Origin: Chloroflexota bacterium
GTDB taxonomy: Bacteria > Chloroflexota > Anaerolineae > Promineifilales > Promineifilaceae
DNA: 43,806 nt
Assembly: GCA_022616275.1 (NCBI GenBank)
Contig: JAKEFB010000279.1
Span: 1 to 43,806 of the forward strand
Direction of reading: 5' to 3'
The notes beneath the pieces were generated by a model. The model was not told the origin of the DNA. It made no database searches and was given only the letters and a program-made list of their open reading frames with translations. Shown in pieces: positions 30,947-39,921 of this stretch (its first letter is position 1; every line of letters begins with the position of its first letter). The position numbers were made by a program, and so were the translations under genes.

Positions 30947-32227
30947 ATGACCAACGTATCTATACTTGTCGTCGGCTCCGGCGGCCGGGAACATGCCCTG
31001 GCCTGGGCATTGGCCCGCTCGCCCCGGGTAGGACAGATTTACGTCGCCCCCGGCAACGCCGGCACGGCCGAAGTTGCCGGCAACGTCCCCATTGGCAGCG
31101 AAGACATTCCCGCCCTGCTCACCTTTGCCAGGGAAAAAGCCATCGGCCTGACCGTCGTCGGGCCGGAAGCGCCCCTGGCCGCCGGCATTGTAGATGCCTT
31201 CCAGGCTGCCGGCCTGCCCATCTTTGGCCCCGGCCGCGCCGCCGCCCAAGTGGAAGCGTCCAAAGCCTTTGCCAAAGCCTTCATGCGCCGGCAGGGCATC
31301 CCCACCGCCGCTTACGCCACTTTCAGCGACTACGCCGAGGCCCGCGACTACCTGGGTAACCAGTCGCTACCCAACGGCGTCGTCGTCAAGGCCAGCGGCC
31401 TGGCCGCCGGCAAGGGCGTCATTATTTGCGACGACCTGGCCGAAGCTGAGGCTGCCCTACAGCAAATCATGGTCACCCGCGAATTTGGCCCGGCCGGCGA
31501 CGAAGTCGTGATTGAAGAACGATTGAGCGGTCCAGAGCTGTCCCTGCTGGCCTTCAGCGACGGCCGGCGCGTCGTTCCCATGCTCCCGGCCCGCGATCAT
31601 AAGCGTATCTATGATGGCGACCAGGGGCCGAACACCGGCGGTATGGGCGCTTACGCCCCTCCACCTGACGTGGACCAGGCCGTGGTAGATGATATTGTCG
31701 CCACCGTGCTCCAGCCGGCCATCACCGGCCTGGCCGAACAGGGCACGCCCTACGTCGGCGTCCTCTACGCCGGCCTGATGCTGACCGCCGACGGTCCTAA
31801 GGTGCTGGAGTTCAACTGCCGCTTCGGCGACCCGGAAACGCAGGCCATTCTGCCCATGTTGGAAAGCGACCTGGCCGAAATCATGCTCGCCTGCCTGGAC
31901 GGCCAGCTCCGGCCAGATCTCGTCCGCTGCCGGCCGGGCGCCTGCGCCACCGTCGTCCTGGCCGCCCCCGGTTATCCCGGCCACTATCCGAAGGGATTGC
32001 CCATCAGCGGCGTGGCCGAGGCGGCCCAACTGGAACATATTACCGTCTTCCACGCCGGCGCGGCCTGGGACGACGGCCAACTGATCACCAGCGGCGGCCG
32101 GGTGCTGGCCGTCAGCGCCTGGGGCGAAGAGCTGCCGGCGGCCGCGGCCCGCGCCTATGCCGCCGTCGCCCACATCCACTTTGAAGGCGCCCACTATCGC
32201 CGCGACATCGCCGGCTCGTGGAGATAA
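30947..32227 (+). CDS. purD: Phosphoribosylamine-glycine ligase
   Basis: A 426-residue ATP-grasp ligase making GAR from phosphoribosylamine and glycine. Motifs: ILVVGSGGREHALAWAL at the N-terminus, VVGPEAPLAAGIVDAF, VVKASGLAAGKGV (ATP-binding Lys), RDHKRIYDGDQGPNTGGMGAY, and VLEFNCRFGDPETQ with metal ligands Glu and Asn. Length is normal. The TAA is a few bases before purM, whose ribosome site GGAGAT overlaps the end of this gene, so the two are tightly coupled. Confidence 0.96.
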   Translation: MTNVSILVVGSGGREHALAWALARSPRVGQIYVAPGNAGTAEVAGNVPIGSEDIPALLTFAREKAIGLTVVGPEAPLAAGIVDAFQAAGLPIFGPGRAAAQVEASKAFAKAFMRRQGIPTAAYATFSDYAEARDYLGNQSLPNGVVVKASGLAAGKGVIICDDLAEAEAALQQIMVTREFGPAGDEVVIEERLSGPELSLLAFSDGRRVVPMLPARDHKRIYDGDQGPNTGGMGAYAPPPDVDQAVVDDIVATVLQPAITGLAEQGTPYVGVLYAGLMLTADGPKVLEFNCRFGDPETQAILPMLESDLAEIMLACLDGQLRPDLVRCRPGACATVVLAAPGYPGHYPKGLPISGVAEAAQLEHITVFHAGAAWDDGQLITSGGRVLAVSAWGEELPAAAARAYAAVAHIHFEGAHYRRDIAGSWR

Positions 32228-32229
32228 GT

Positions 32230-33273
32230 ATGACCGACGAAACCGCCTACGCCCGCGCCGGCGTCAACATTGCCGCCGGGCAAAAAGCCACCGAACTCAT
32301 GGCCGCGGCCGTCCAGGCCACTTTTGGCCCGGAGGTGCTGTCCAACATCGGCGCCTTTGGCGGCCTCTACGACGCCAGGGGCTTCAAGAAAATGAAAGCC
32401 CCCGTCCTGGTCGCCTCTACCGACGGCGTGGGTACGAAGACCAAAGTCGCTGCCCAGATGGGCCGCTGGGATACCATCGGCCAGGACCTGGTCAACCACT
32501 GCGTCAACGACATCCTCGTCCAGGGCGCCCGGCCGCTCTTCTTCCTTGACTACGTTGCCTCGTCCCAACTGGACCCTATCCAGGTTGCCACCATCGTCGG
32601 CGGGGCAGCCCTGGCCTGCGACGAAGCCGGCTGCGCCCTCCTGGGCGGGGAAACGGCCGAAATGCCCGGCGTTTACCAGCCCGGTGAGATAGACCTGGTC
32701 GGCACGATCATTGGCGTCGTCGAGCGCGAAAAAATCATAGACGGCCGGCGCATCCAGCCCGGCGACGCTATCTTGGGGCTGCCCTCCTACGGCCTGCACA
32801 CCAACGGCTACTCGCTGGCCCGCCAGGCCCTGGCTGAATCGGACTGGCACTCCCCCCTGGAAGAATTGGGGGGCTCACTCGGCGCAGCCCTATTGGCCAT
32901 TCATCGCTCTTACCTGGAGCCGGTGCGGCACCTGCTGGCTGCCGGGGTAGACGTGCGCGGCCTGGCCCACATTACTGGGGGTGGGTTGATTGACAACCCA
33001 CCACGCATCTTCCCGCCGGGCGTGGGCGCGGTCCTGCGGCGTGGCGCCTGGCCCGAACCAGCCATTTTCGGCCTCATCCAACGCCTGGGCCAGGTCTCCG
33101 ACGACGAAATGTTCCACGTCTTCAACATGGGTCTGGGCATGCTGGCTATTGTTCCCTCAGAACACGTCGCCCTGGCCCAGACAACGCTGGCCGGCGATAT
33201 CTACGTGGTCGGAAAAATGGTCGCCGGCCGCGCTGGCGTCCAAATTAAAAAAGCGACCTCAGCCCGTAGCTAA
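32230..33273 (+). CDS. purM: Phosphoribosylformylglycinamidine cyclo-ligase (AIR synthase)
   Basis: A 347-residue enzyme closing FGAM to AIR with ATP. The start is ATG 32230 after GGAGATAAGT; an in-frame ATG at 32218 lies in purD. Family blocks: YARAGVNIAAGQKATELM, LVASTDGVGTKTKVA, DLVNHCVNDILVQGARPLFFLDY, LLGGETAEMPG, LGLPSYGLHTNGYSLAR, HITGGGLIDNPPRIFP and FNMGLGMLAIV. It is homologous to the PurL core fold. Confidence 0.96.
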   Translation: MTDETAYARAGVNIAAGQKATELMAAAVQATFGPEVLSNIGAFGGLYDARGFKKMKAPVLVASTDGVGTKTKVAAQMGRWDTIGQDLVNHCVNDILVQGARPLFFLDYVASSQLDPIQVATIVGGAALACDEAGCALLGGETAEMPGVYQPGEIDLVGTIIGVVEREKIIDGRRIQPGDAILGLPSYGLHTNGYSLARQALAESDWHSPLEELGGSLGAALLAIHRSYLEPVRHLLAAGVDVRGLAHITGGGLIDNPPRIFPPGVGAVLRRGAWPEPAIFGLIQRLGQVSDDEMFHVFNMGLGMLAIVPSEHVALAQTTLAGDIYVVGKMVAGRAGVQIKKATSARS

Positions 33274-33342
33274 AGCCATAAATTCGTGTGAATTCGCGTT
33301 AACGCAATTTTGCGTCATTCGATGCAATTTACCCAGGAATGA
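33274..33342. repeat. AATTCGTGTGAATTCGCG short repeats between purM and purN
   Basis: AATTCGTGTGAATTCGCGTT, AACGCAATTTTGCGTC and ATTCGATGCAATTT are related words with inverted halves (AACGCAA and TTGCGT). The same AATTCGTG words precede the ABC ATPase at 36089-36105 and follow purN (33950-34010). Confidence 0.5.
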
Positions 33343-33951
33343 ATGAACGTATTGCCTAATCTAGTCGTCATGATCTCCGGTTCCGGCAGCAATTTGCAGG
33401 CCATCCTCGACGCCACGGCCGGCGGCCGGTTGCCGGCCGAGGTTGTGCTGGTCGTCTCCAATCGCCAGGCCGCCTACGGTCTGGTCCGGGCCGAGCGGGC
33501 CGGCGTCCCTACCCTCTACTTCCCCCTCAAACCATACACCGCAGCCGACCGCAGCCGGGAAGAATACGACGCCGACCTGGCCGGCCACATTGCCCCTTAC
33601 CGGCCGGACCTCGTCGTCCTGGCCGGCTGGATGCACGTCCTCAGCCCGGCCTTTCTCAACCAATTCCCCAACCGGGTCATCAACCTCCACCCGGCGCTGC
33701 CCGGCGCTTTTCCCGGCACCCAGGCCATCGAGCGGGCCTTTGCCGCCTACCGGCGCGGCGAAATTAGCCACGGCGGCTGCATGGTCCACTACGCCATCCC
33801 CGAAGTAGACGCCGGCCCCGTCGTCGCCCAAGCCGTGGTGCCCGTCGAGCCGGACGATACCCTGGAAAGTTTTGCAGCCCGCCTGCACGCCGCCGAGCAC
33901 CGCCTGATCGTCGAAGCCATTGGCCTGGCCCTGGATCGCCAAGAACAATGA
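33343..33951 (+). CDS. purN: Phosphoribosylglycinamide formyltransferase
   Basis: A 202-residue enzyme moving a formyl group from 10-formyl-THF to GAR. LVVMISGSGSNLQAILDA binds the phosphate. VVLAGWMHVLSPAFLNQFPNRVINLHPALPGAFPGTQAIERAF contains the catalytic Asn and His, and HYAIPEVDAGPVVAQA contains the catalytic Asp. It closes the purine cluster. After it come AT-rich repeat words and no clear terminator. Confidence 0.95.
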   Translation: MNVLPNLVVMISGSGSNLQAILDATAGGRLPAEVVLVVSNRQAAYGLVRAERAGVPTLYFPLKPYTAADRSREEYDADLAGHIAPYRPDLVVLAGWMHVLSPAFLNQFPNRVINLHPALPGAFPGTQAIERAFAAYRRGEISHGGCMVHYAIPEVDAGPVVAQAVVPVEPDDTLESFAARLHAAEHRLIVEAIGLALDRQEQ

Positions 33952-34182
33952 AGAAATTTATATGGGCAACGGCCACATAAATTTGTACAATTTGTGCAAT
34001 TCGTGTCAAGATTTTTATAGGGGTTTATATGGGTGAGGCTACCGCCTCGCCCACCATGAACGAAAAAGCTTATAGCCGATGGCTATTTACTAAAGAGCCA
34101 TCTCTCTGGCGACTGCGGAGCTACAAGGGGAAGCCGGCCGCCAATAATCGGTCCCCAATAACCAACAGGAGGAATCTCCACC
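33952..34182 (+). other. Gap of short repeats upstream of the lipoprotein gene
   Basis: No gene is seen. It contains AAATTTATATGGGCAACGGC, the AATTTGTGCAATTCGTGTC words, and a hairpin GGGTGAGGC-TACC-GCCTCGCCC (34031-34052, one mismatch). From 34051 to 34095 a segment CCACCATGAACGAAAAAGCT plus TATAGCCGATGGCTATTTAC is repeated, diverged, at 41962-42008. AGGAGGAATC near 34169 is the ribosome site of the next gene. Confidence 0.5.
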
Positions 34183-34944
34183 ATGAAGTACCGTTCTTTT
34201 TCCCAGGTCCTGGCCCTGCTTGGCCTAATCTTTCTCCTGGCTGCTTGCCGCAATCAGGAAGAGGCCACGCCAACGACGGCCGCCACAGAAGCTGTCGCGC
34301 AGGCGACCGAGACGCCGGAGCCGACCGACACGCCCGTACCCCCCACCGACACGCCTGTGCCGCCGACTGAGACGCCCACAGATACCGCCACACCCACGGA
34401 TACGCCAACCAGCACCCCTACCCGGACGCCCCGGCCGACCAATACTCCTCGCCCCACCAACACCCCCCAACCAACCAATACGGCAGGACCGACCAACACG
34501 CCCCGGCCGACGCTGCCGCCACCTACCGCGACTCTGCCACCCACTGCCCCGACGTTCCCGGAGACCCCCATCCGGCCCTGGGACGCCAACTCCTTCCGCA
34601 GCTACCTGGGGCAGTTCCGCGATTCGCTGCGCAGCTTCAAGAGCGAAATGGACCTCTTCCAGCAAACGGGTAAATACGGCGACTGCGGCACTTTCAACGG
34701 CTGGACACGGCTATGGATCGTCGAGTCGCCCGGCTTCACCGACGTGCCGGCCGAGTGGTGGCCGCTCTACTACGAGTGGCGCTCGTTGATCTCCCAGGTC
34801 GTCAGCCTGACGGCCGAAATCCGGGCCATCTGCGGCGGCAGCAACCCCGACAACAGCGTGCCCGCCCAACCGATCATTGACTTCCTGAGCTGGGCTTACC
34901 CCCGCTCTGAAGAAATGGTGGCCCAGGCCAACTCGATGCCTTAA
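34183..34944 (+). CDS. Lipoprotein with long Thr/Pro linker
   Basis: A 253-residue exported protein. The signal peptide ends in lipobox LAAC (Cys22). From about 28 to 130 it is a repetitive linker of TPxPTxT units (TDTPVPPTDTPVPPTETPTD and similar), probably extended and perhaps glycosylated. The C-terminal ~120 residues are a compact, Trp-rich helical domain (SYLGQFRDSLRSFKSEMDLF, WTRLWIVESPGF, EWWPLYYEWRSLISQVVSL) with two cysteines (CGTF and AICGG) that could form a disulfide. I do not recognise the domain. A strong AGGAGGAAT site precedes the ATG. It stands alone between purN and the convergent crotonase gene. Confidence 0.8.
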   Translation: MKYRSFSQVLALLGLIFLLAACRNQEEATPTTAATEAVAQATETPEPTDTPVPPTDTPVPPTETPTDTATPTDTPTSTPTRTPRPTNTPRPTNTPQPTNTAGPTNTPRPTLPPPTATLPPTAPTFPETPIRPWDANSFRSYLGQFRDSLRSFKSEMDLFQQTGKYGDCGTFNGWTRLWIVESPGFTDVPAEWWPLYYEWRSLISQVVSLTAEIRAICGGSNPDNSVPAQPIIDFLSWAYPRSEEMVAQANSMP

Positions 34945-35026
34945 AGCCGGGCTTTTGAGCTGGGGGCCGGTCTTCCGGCTGGCCCCCCTCTGCAAAGGAT
35001 CAGCGCGTCACCGATACGGGCTTTGC

Positions 35027-35812
35027 TTATTCGATTGCCTCAACCCAGAGTGGCTGCCGCCGTTGGCTAAAGGCCAACATCCCCTCCCTCGTTTCCGGGT
35101 TCGTCTGGAATTGCTGCAGAAAAGCCTGGCGATGTTCGGCCGTATCTGCAACTCTCTCCTCCAAGGCATTCATGATCAACACCTTGCACGCAGCCAGGGC
35201 CGAAGGAGCGCCTTTAAGCACGTCGTTGATCACCTGGGTCGCGCAGGCCATCTCCTCTGGTGGGCAAACGATGTCAATCAGGCCTGTCTCAATGGCGGCT
35301 GTCCCTTTCAGTTGCTTACCAGTCAGGAACAACTGCCGCGCCTTTACCGGCCCGGTACGCGAGATGACATAGGGGAAAATAATGGATGGATCCAGTCCCC
35401 AACGAACCTCCGGCAGGCTAAAGGTAGATTCCGGACTGGCTACTGAAATATCGGCCACTGAAACAAGACCCACGCCGGCTCCGATCACCGCACCATGAAC
35501 GTCGGCAATAACCACCTGGGGTGTTTCTTTGATCGCGTTGAGCACATCGTCATATCTTTTTAACAGGTGCGCTTGCTCGTCCCCGCTCTCATTGCCGGTG
35601 GCTGTCAGTTCAGCCAGGTCTATACCGGCGCAAAAAGTGCGGCCGTTGGCCCCAAGGACAATCACCCGAACCTGGCGATCATCGCGAACGGTTGTAAAGT
35701 AGTGGTATAGTTCGTCCAACAATTGCTGGTTCAAAGCGTTGTGCTTGTCCGGCCGGTTCAAATAAACGCGGGCTACGCTACCAATCTGTTCTACAGTCAA
35801 TAGTGTGTACAT
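35027..35812 (-). CDS. Enoyl-CoA hydratase family protein (methylglutaconyl/geranyl-CoA hydratase-like)
   Basis: A 261-residue crotonase. The ATG at 35812 (MYTLLTVEQIG) matches the family start; the frame opens further to 35866. Signatures: VARVYLNRPDKHNALNQQLL, GRTFCAGIDLAEL (oxyanion hole), VHGAVIGAGVGLVSVADI and FSLPEVRWGLDPSIIFPYVI. The second catalytic Glu (PEV) is present, but the position of the first is Gly (GAGVGL), as in methylglutaconyl-CoA hydratases and relatives of leucine/isoprenoid degradation. It is only distantly similar to the crotonase at 18507. It stands alone. Confidence 0.85.
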   Translation of the reverse strand: MYTLLTVEQIGSVARVYLNRPDKHNALNQQLLDELYHYFTTVRDDRQVRVIVLGANGRTFCAGIDLAELTATGNESGDEQAHLLKRYDDVLNAIKETPQVVIADVHGAVIGAGVGLVSVADISVASPESTFSLPEVRWGLDPSIIFPYVISRTGPVKARQLFLTGKQLKGTAAIETGLIDIVCPPEEMACATQVINDVLKGAPSALAACKVLIMNALEERVADTAEHRQAFLQQFQTNPETREGMLAFSQRRQPLWVEAIE

Positions 35813-35866
35813 GTTCTGGCTACGCCTCTTTATAGTAAGGAGTCTACGTGGGCCAAAGCCCATCAA

Positions 35867-36115
35867 AGAAATGTTGTCTAGGAGGGCATTGTAATTCTTT
35901 GTCGTCCGCCGGCCGTCCAGAGACCATCCAAAAACCGTCCAGGCCCTCCAGCAAAGCCTGACCAGCTATGTGGCGCTTTTACAGCAGATTACAACCATTT
36001 ACCGGTCTGCAACGTACAGTATCGGGGCCTTGGACGACAAATTTCTTAGTAGTTGATATGGGCAACCGCCCATCATGAAGTATATAAATTCGTGCAATTC
36101 GTGTCGGAATTCCCT
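35867..36115. other. Gap with 10-bp inverted repeat and possible coding relic
   Basis: TTTGTCGTCC (35899-35908) and GGACGACAAA (36032-36041) are perfect inverted copies 123 bp apart. The interval is open in two plus-strand frames (one reads ALQQSLTSYVALLQQIT, another SIGALDDKFLSS before TGA at 36056), but neither has a start or a recognisable family. Then come GGGC-AACC-GCCC and AATTCGTGCAATTCGTG repeats before the ABC ATPase. Confidence 0.35.
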
Positions 36116-36850
36116 ATGACCGAACCAATTATCATTGTAGATAACGTCCACAAATCCTACCTGATGGGCAAAGAAGCGGTGCCGGCCTTGCGGGGCGTCT
36201 CACTGGAAATTCAGCGGGGCGAATTTGTCTGCCTCATGGGACCAAGCGGCTCCGGCAAGACCACCCTCCTCAACATCATCGGCGGCCTGGACGAGCCCAG
36301 CCGCGGCCACCTGGTTGTCGAAGGGGAAAACCTTGTCGCCCTGCCGGAGAACCAGTTAGCCCGCCTGCGGCTGGAAAAGATGGGTTTTATCTTCCAGAAT
36401 TACAATTTGCTTGGCAACTTCACCGCCCAGGAAAACGTCGAAGCGCCGATGGTCCTGGCCCGCGCCGGCCGTAAAGAGCGCAAACAGCGCGCCCGGGCCT
36501 TGTTAGAGAAGGTCGGGCTGGGCGACCGCGCCCACCACTACCCCAGCGAACTCTCCGGCGGCCAGCAGCAGCGAGTGGCCATCGCCCGCGCCCTGGCTAA
36601 CAACCCACCTATCCTCATCGCCGACGAAATGACCGGCGACCTGGACTCCGAGACCGGCTTTGCCATCATGGAGCTGGCCTCCCAGCTCAACCGGGACGGC
36701 ATGACCATCGTCTTCGTCACCCACGACCCGCGCATGGCCGCCTTCGCCCAGCGGGTGGTGGAGTTGAGAGATGGTCGGATTTTAGGGAACGCAGAGGGCA
36801 CAGAGGAGACACGGAGAAACACAGAGAAAGCAGAGAAAGAAGGAGGATAG
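36116..36850 (+). CDS. ABC transporter ATPase (MacB/LolD family)
   Basis: A 244-residue ATPase that powers a FtsX-type permease. The ATG at 36116 gives the family start (MTEPIIIVDNVHKSYLMG). Walker A is GPSGSGKTT at 42-50; the Q-loop is in GFIFQNYNLL; the signature is ELSGGQQQRVAIARAL; Walker B/D-loop is ILIADEMTGDLDS (EMTGD in place of the usual EPTGN); and the H-loop is FVTHDPRM. The natural end is near ELRDGRIL. The last ~21 residues (GNAEGTEETRRNTEKAEKEG) are encoded by the left arm of the repeat cassette starting at 36781, so the C-terminus was extended by insertion. The permease and adaptor follow on the same strand. Confidence 0.92.
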   Translation: MTEPIIIVDNVHKSYLMGKEAVPALRGVSLEIQRGEFVCLMGPSGSGKTTLLNIIGGLDEPSRGHLVVEGENLVALPENQLARLRLEKMGFIFQNYNLLGNFTAQENVEAPMVLARAGRKERKQRARALLEKVGLGDRAHHYPSELSGGQQQRVAIARALANNPPILIADEMTGDLDSETGFAIMELASQLNRDGMTIVFVTHDPRMAAFAQRVVELRDGRILGNAEGTEETRRNTEKAEKEGG

Positions 36851-37122
36851 CTTAAGTGAACCGGCGTGATCTGAACAGGTTGACGGAGAAAGTGATCGGA
36901 GCCGCTATCGAAGTGCATCGGCACCTGGGGCCTGGTTTGTTGGAATCTACAGGCCGCCCCGTCGGCCTCCTCCTCAACTTTAACGTCAAACTCCTGAAGG
37001 ACGGCATCCGCCGCTTCATTACCACCTGAACTCAATCCCGGAACCAATAAACACCTTGCCCACTTTCCTCTGTTTCCTCTCCGTGTTCTCTGTGTCTTCT
37101 CCGTGCTCTCTGTGTTCCTAAA
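36781..37122. mobile_element. Miniature cassette: inverted CACAGAGG-type arms around a collapsed GxxExxY gene
   Basis: The left arm (36781-36840) is TTTAGGGAACGCAGAGGGCA, then CACGGAGAAACACAGAG and similar. The right arm (37063-37122), read inverted, is TTTAGGAACACAGAGAGCAC, then GGAGAAGACACAGAG. The arms match imperfectly over ~60 bp with the same terminal TTTAGG. Inside is a 57-residue GxxExxY derivative. The unit separates an ABC ATPase from its permease and supplies the ATPase tail. Confidence 0.7.
36856..37029 (+). pseudogene. Internally deleted GxxExxY (PDDEXK_3) protein
   Basis: A GTG-initiated 57-residue frame. [20 protein letters not shown] and [11 protein letters not shown] are the N-terminus of GxxExxY proteins; [20 protein letters not shown] and RRFITT are their C-terminus. 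Family members have about 120-130 residues. The middle, with the Glu-x-x-Tyr of the name motif and the nuclease-like core, is missing, yet the joint keeps the reading frame. It is probably non-functional. Confidence 0.75.
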
Positions 37123-37128
37123 TTAACC

Positions 37129-39918
37129 ATGATCCTCAAGTACGTCTGGAAGAGCTTTAGCCGCCGCAAGGTCCGCACCGTTTTGATGATTTTGTCCCTG
37201 CTGGTCAGCATGGGCCTCATCATCACCATGAGCGCTACCGTCGAGACCATCCGCCGCTCCAACGTGGACCTGATCGCCAGCGAAGTCGGCCGCTACGACC
37301 TGACCATCGCCAAAAAAGACACCAGCTCCGACCCCTTCATTGACATCGCCGAAATCGCGCCGCTCGTCCTGGCTGCCGACGAGCGCATCACCGCTGTCTA
37401 TCCCCGCCTCCAGTCCGAAGTCGAGTTCAACATCGGGGCCGAGGTCGCCCAGGGCTGGCTGCTGGCCCTCGATCCGGCCGTAGACCACATCGGCTTCATA
37501 GACGTCGTTTCAGGCACCTATACGCTGGGCAACAACCAGGCCGCCGTCCTGGCCGACACCGCCACCACTTACGGCCTCCAGGTCGGCGACGCCATTGACG
37601 TGGCTTACAGCTTCCCTCTGCCCCGCGAAGAAGGCCAGCCCGACCCGGCCGGGACCAGCCAGCGCCGCGCCGTCCAGCGCTTCACCATCAGCGCCATCGT
37701 CCGCCAGGACGGCGTCACCAGCGGCGACGTCCGCGAAGGCGTCATCATTCACCTGGCTGACGCCCAGGCCTGGTTGCAACTCCCCGGCCGGGCCCAGCGA
37801 CTGCTCGTCACCGTCAACCCCGCCCTCTACGAGACGAACAACGCCGAAATCGCCGCCCTGCGCATGCGGGACATCGCTCGCGCCGTCCAGGCCGCCCTGG
37901 GCGACGACTACCATTTCACCGTAGACAAAGCCGCCGCTCTCGACCAGGCCGCCGAAGCCTTCCTGGCCATCCAGGCCCTCATCAACGTCTACGGCCTGAC
38001 CGCCCTGGGCGTCGTCGGCCTGCTCGTCCACACCCTGGTCATGACCAACGTCCAGGAACAGCGGCGCGACATGGCCATCCTGCGCATCCTGGGCAGCCAG
38101 CGCAGCTACCTCTTCCGCATCGTCATTGCCGAAATCCTGGTCATTGGCGCCATCGGCATCAGCCTGGGCATCGTCCTGGGCCAGGCCCTCACCCAATACG
38201 TCGTCGTCCCCCTCATCGAAAACGAGCTGCAACGCTCCGGCATCACCCCCACCCTCGCCCCCCAGGTCACCCTGACCGCCATCCTGCCGCCGGTGATCTC
38301 CGGCTTTGCCGTCCTCATCTTCAGCACCCTCAAGCCGGCCCAGGAAGCCTCCCGCACCCGGGTCATGTACGCCATCAACCCCAGCGTGGCCGACAACATC
38401 CAGCTTGAAGACCTGGCCCGGCTGCGCGAGCGCCGCCCCGACGGCAAGCTATTCCTGGCCGGCTTTATTCTCCTGCTCATCTTCGGTCTCATTGCCGGCT
38501 TTCAAATTGTCGGCGCTTTCGGCAGCCCCACCCTCCAGGTCATCTTCATCCTCACCGCCCTCGGCGTCCTCATCCTGGGGGTGGGCTTTCTCTTCTTCAT
38601 CACTACCGTGCCCTTCGAGCGGCTGGTCCTGCTGGCCACCGGCCTCGTCGCTCCGCGCCTGACCTACTTCGCCCGGCGCAACGTCGGCCGCGGCCAGTTG
38701 CGCAACACCCTCATTTCGCTATTAGTCCTCTTTAGCGGCGTGCTGCCCAGCTTCCTGGCCACCCAGGTGGCCCTGGAGCGAGCCAACCTGGAAGGGACCG
38801 TCCGGCTGCGCTGGGGCGCGCCAGTGGGCATCGAGGTCTTTGGCTGGTGGCTGCCGGAGGAAGAAGCCGCCCAATACCGCCTCAGCCCCACTTTTTTGAC
38901 TGAGGAGCTGCCCACCGTACCCGGCATCAGCCGCGCCGCCGGCTTCTCCTACCAATACCCCTCCAGCGCGGCCGACACCATCGGCTTGCGGATGGCCAAC
39001 GTCAGCGTCGTCGGGATTGACGGCCGGCTGGGCGACGTCCTCTTCCTCGACCTGGTCGAATTCGTCGCCGGCGGCCCCGAAGCGCTGGACGCCATGCTGG
39101 CCGATCCCAACGCCGTCATCATCGGTGAGGGGCTGGCCGAACACCTGGCCGTCTCCCTGGGCAGCGTCGTCCGGCTGCAAGGGGAAGGGCGCGACCACGT
39201 CGTCAACGCCCGCGTCGTCGCCATTGCGCGGCGCATCCCCGGCGTTGACGGCATCGGCCGCAGCCGCAGCCAGGCCCGCGACGGCAGCACCGTCTTGATG
39301 TCTCTCGACGGCTTCCGCGCCCTCAAAACCCGGCCCGATTTACCCCTACCTCCGGCCGACGACCCGGTCTTGATTCGCGTCCTGGCCACCACCACCCCCG
39401 GCGCGGTGGCCCAGGACGTGCTCGACGAATTGGTCGAGCGCTACGCCAATCGGGAACGCTTTTGGGTCAGCCTGATGGAGGTTGACCTGGAAGAGAGCGA
39501 GCGGCAGCAGGCAACCCAACAGATTTTCCTGGTCGTGTTAACGATGATCTCCTTCACTACGGCCGTTTTCGGCGTCTTTGCCGTCATTTACGTCACCATT
39601 TACGCCCGGCGGATCGAGATTGGCATGTTGAAAGCCATGGGCATGCGCCGCCGCGAGCTGACTGGCATGTTGGTCGTCGAGGCCATCACCATGACCCTGG
39701 GCGCGGCCCTGGCCGGCATTGCCGCCGGGGCGACGATGGGCTACATCTCCACCTACGGCAATTACGCCCTGCAGGAGCGCCCCCTACAGCTTGCCGTAGA
39801 CACCACCGTCATGCCCTTCATCGTCGTTATGGTCGTCCTGGCCAGCGTCATCGGCGCCGCCTTCTCCGCCCGCCGCATCGTCCGCCGCCGGGCGGTGGAG
39901 ATTTTACGAATGCAATAA
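37129..39918 (+). CDS. Large FtsX-family ABC transporter permease
   Basis: A 929-residue permease made of two FtsX-type halves. The first membrane helix is near 15-37 (VRTVLMILSLLVSMGLIITM). A large outside domain follows (SNVDLIASEVGRYD to about 280), then helices around 285-310, 325-350 and 385-400. The second half repeats this plan: helices near 445-500, NTLISLLVLFSGVLPSFLAT, another outside domain (to ~790), and a final three-helix FtsX core with RIEIGMLKAMGMRRRELTGMLVVEA. Such transporters move lipoproteins, lipids or peptides out of the membrane by mechanical motion rather than through a channel. The partner ATPase is just upstream and the adaptor downstream. No ribosome site is visible; the bases before the ATG belong to the repeat cassette. 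Confidence 0.9.
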   Translation: MILKYVWKSFSRRKVRTVLMILSLLVSMGLIITMSATVETIRRSNVDLIASEVGRYDLTIAKKDTSSDPFIDIAEIAPLVLAADERITAVYPRLQSEVEFNIGAEVAQGWLLALDPAVDHIGFIDVVSGTYTLGNNQAAVLADTATTYGLQVGDAIDVAYSFPLPREEGQPDPAGTSQRRAVQRFTISAIVRQDGVTSGDVREGVIIHLADAQAWLQLPGRAQRLLVTVNPALYETNNAEIAALRMRDIARAVQAALGDDYHFTVDKAAALDQAAEAFLAIQALINVYGLTALGVVGLLVHTLVMTNVQEQRRDMAILRILGSQRSYLFRIVIAEILVIGAIGISLGIVLGQALTQYVVVPLIENELQRSGITPTLAPQVTLTAILPPVISGFAVLIFSTLKPAQEASRTRVMYAINPSVADNIQLEDLARLRERRPDGKLFLAGFILLLIFGLIAGFQIVGAFGSPTLQVIFILTALGVLILGVGFLFFITTVPFERLVLLATGLVAPRLTYFARRNVGRGQLRNTLISLLVLFSGVLPSFLATQVALERANLEGTVRLRWGAPVGIEVFGWWLPEEEAAQYRLSPTFLTEELPTVPGISRAAGFSYQYPSSAADTIGLRMANVSVVGIDGRLGDVLFLDLVEFVAGGPEALDAMLADPNAVIIGEGLAEHLAVSLGSVVRLQGEGRDHVVNARVVAIARRIPGVDGIGRSRSQARDGSTVLMSLDGFRALKTRPDLPLPPADDPVLIRVLATTTPGAVAQDVLDELVERYANRERFWVSLMEVDLEESERQQATQQIFLVVLTMISFTTAVFGVFAVIYVTIYARRIEIGMLKAMGMRRRELTGMLVVEAITMTLGAALAGIAAGATMGYISTYGNYALQERPLQLAVDTTVMPFIVVMVVLASVIGAAFSARRIVRRRAVEILRMQ

Positions 39919-39921
39919 AGA

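Noticed and set aside
35894-36056. Short open frames as a real gene
   Set aside because: Two frames are equally open, without start or family; kept only as a possible relic.
38722-39198. Minus-strand open frames opposite the FtsX permease
   Set aside because: Shadow frames; the plus strand shows membrane helices and the FtsX core.
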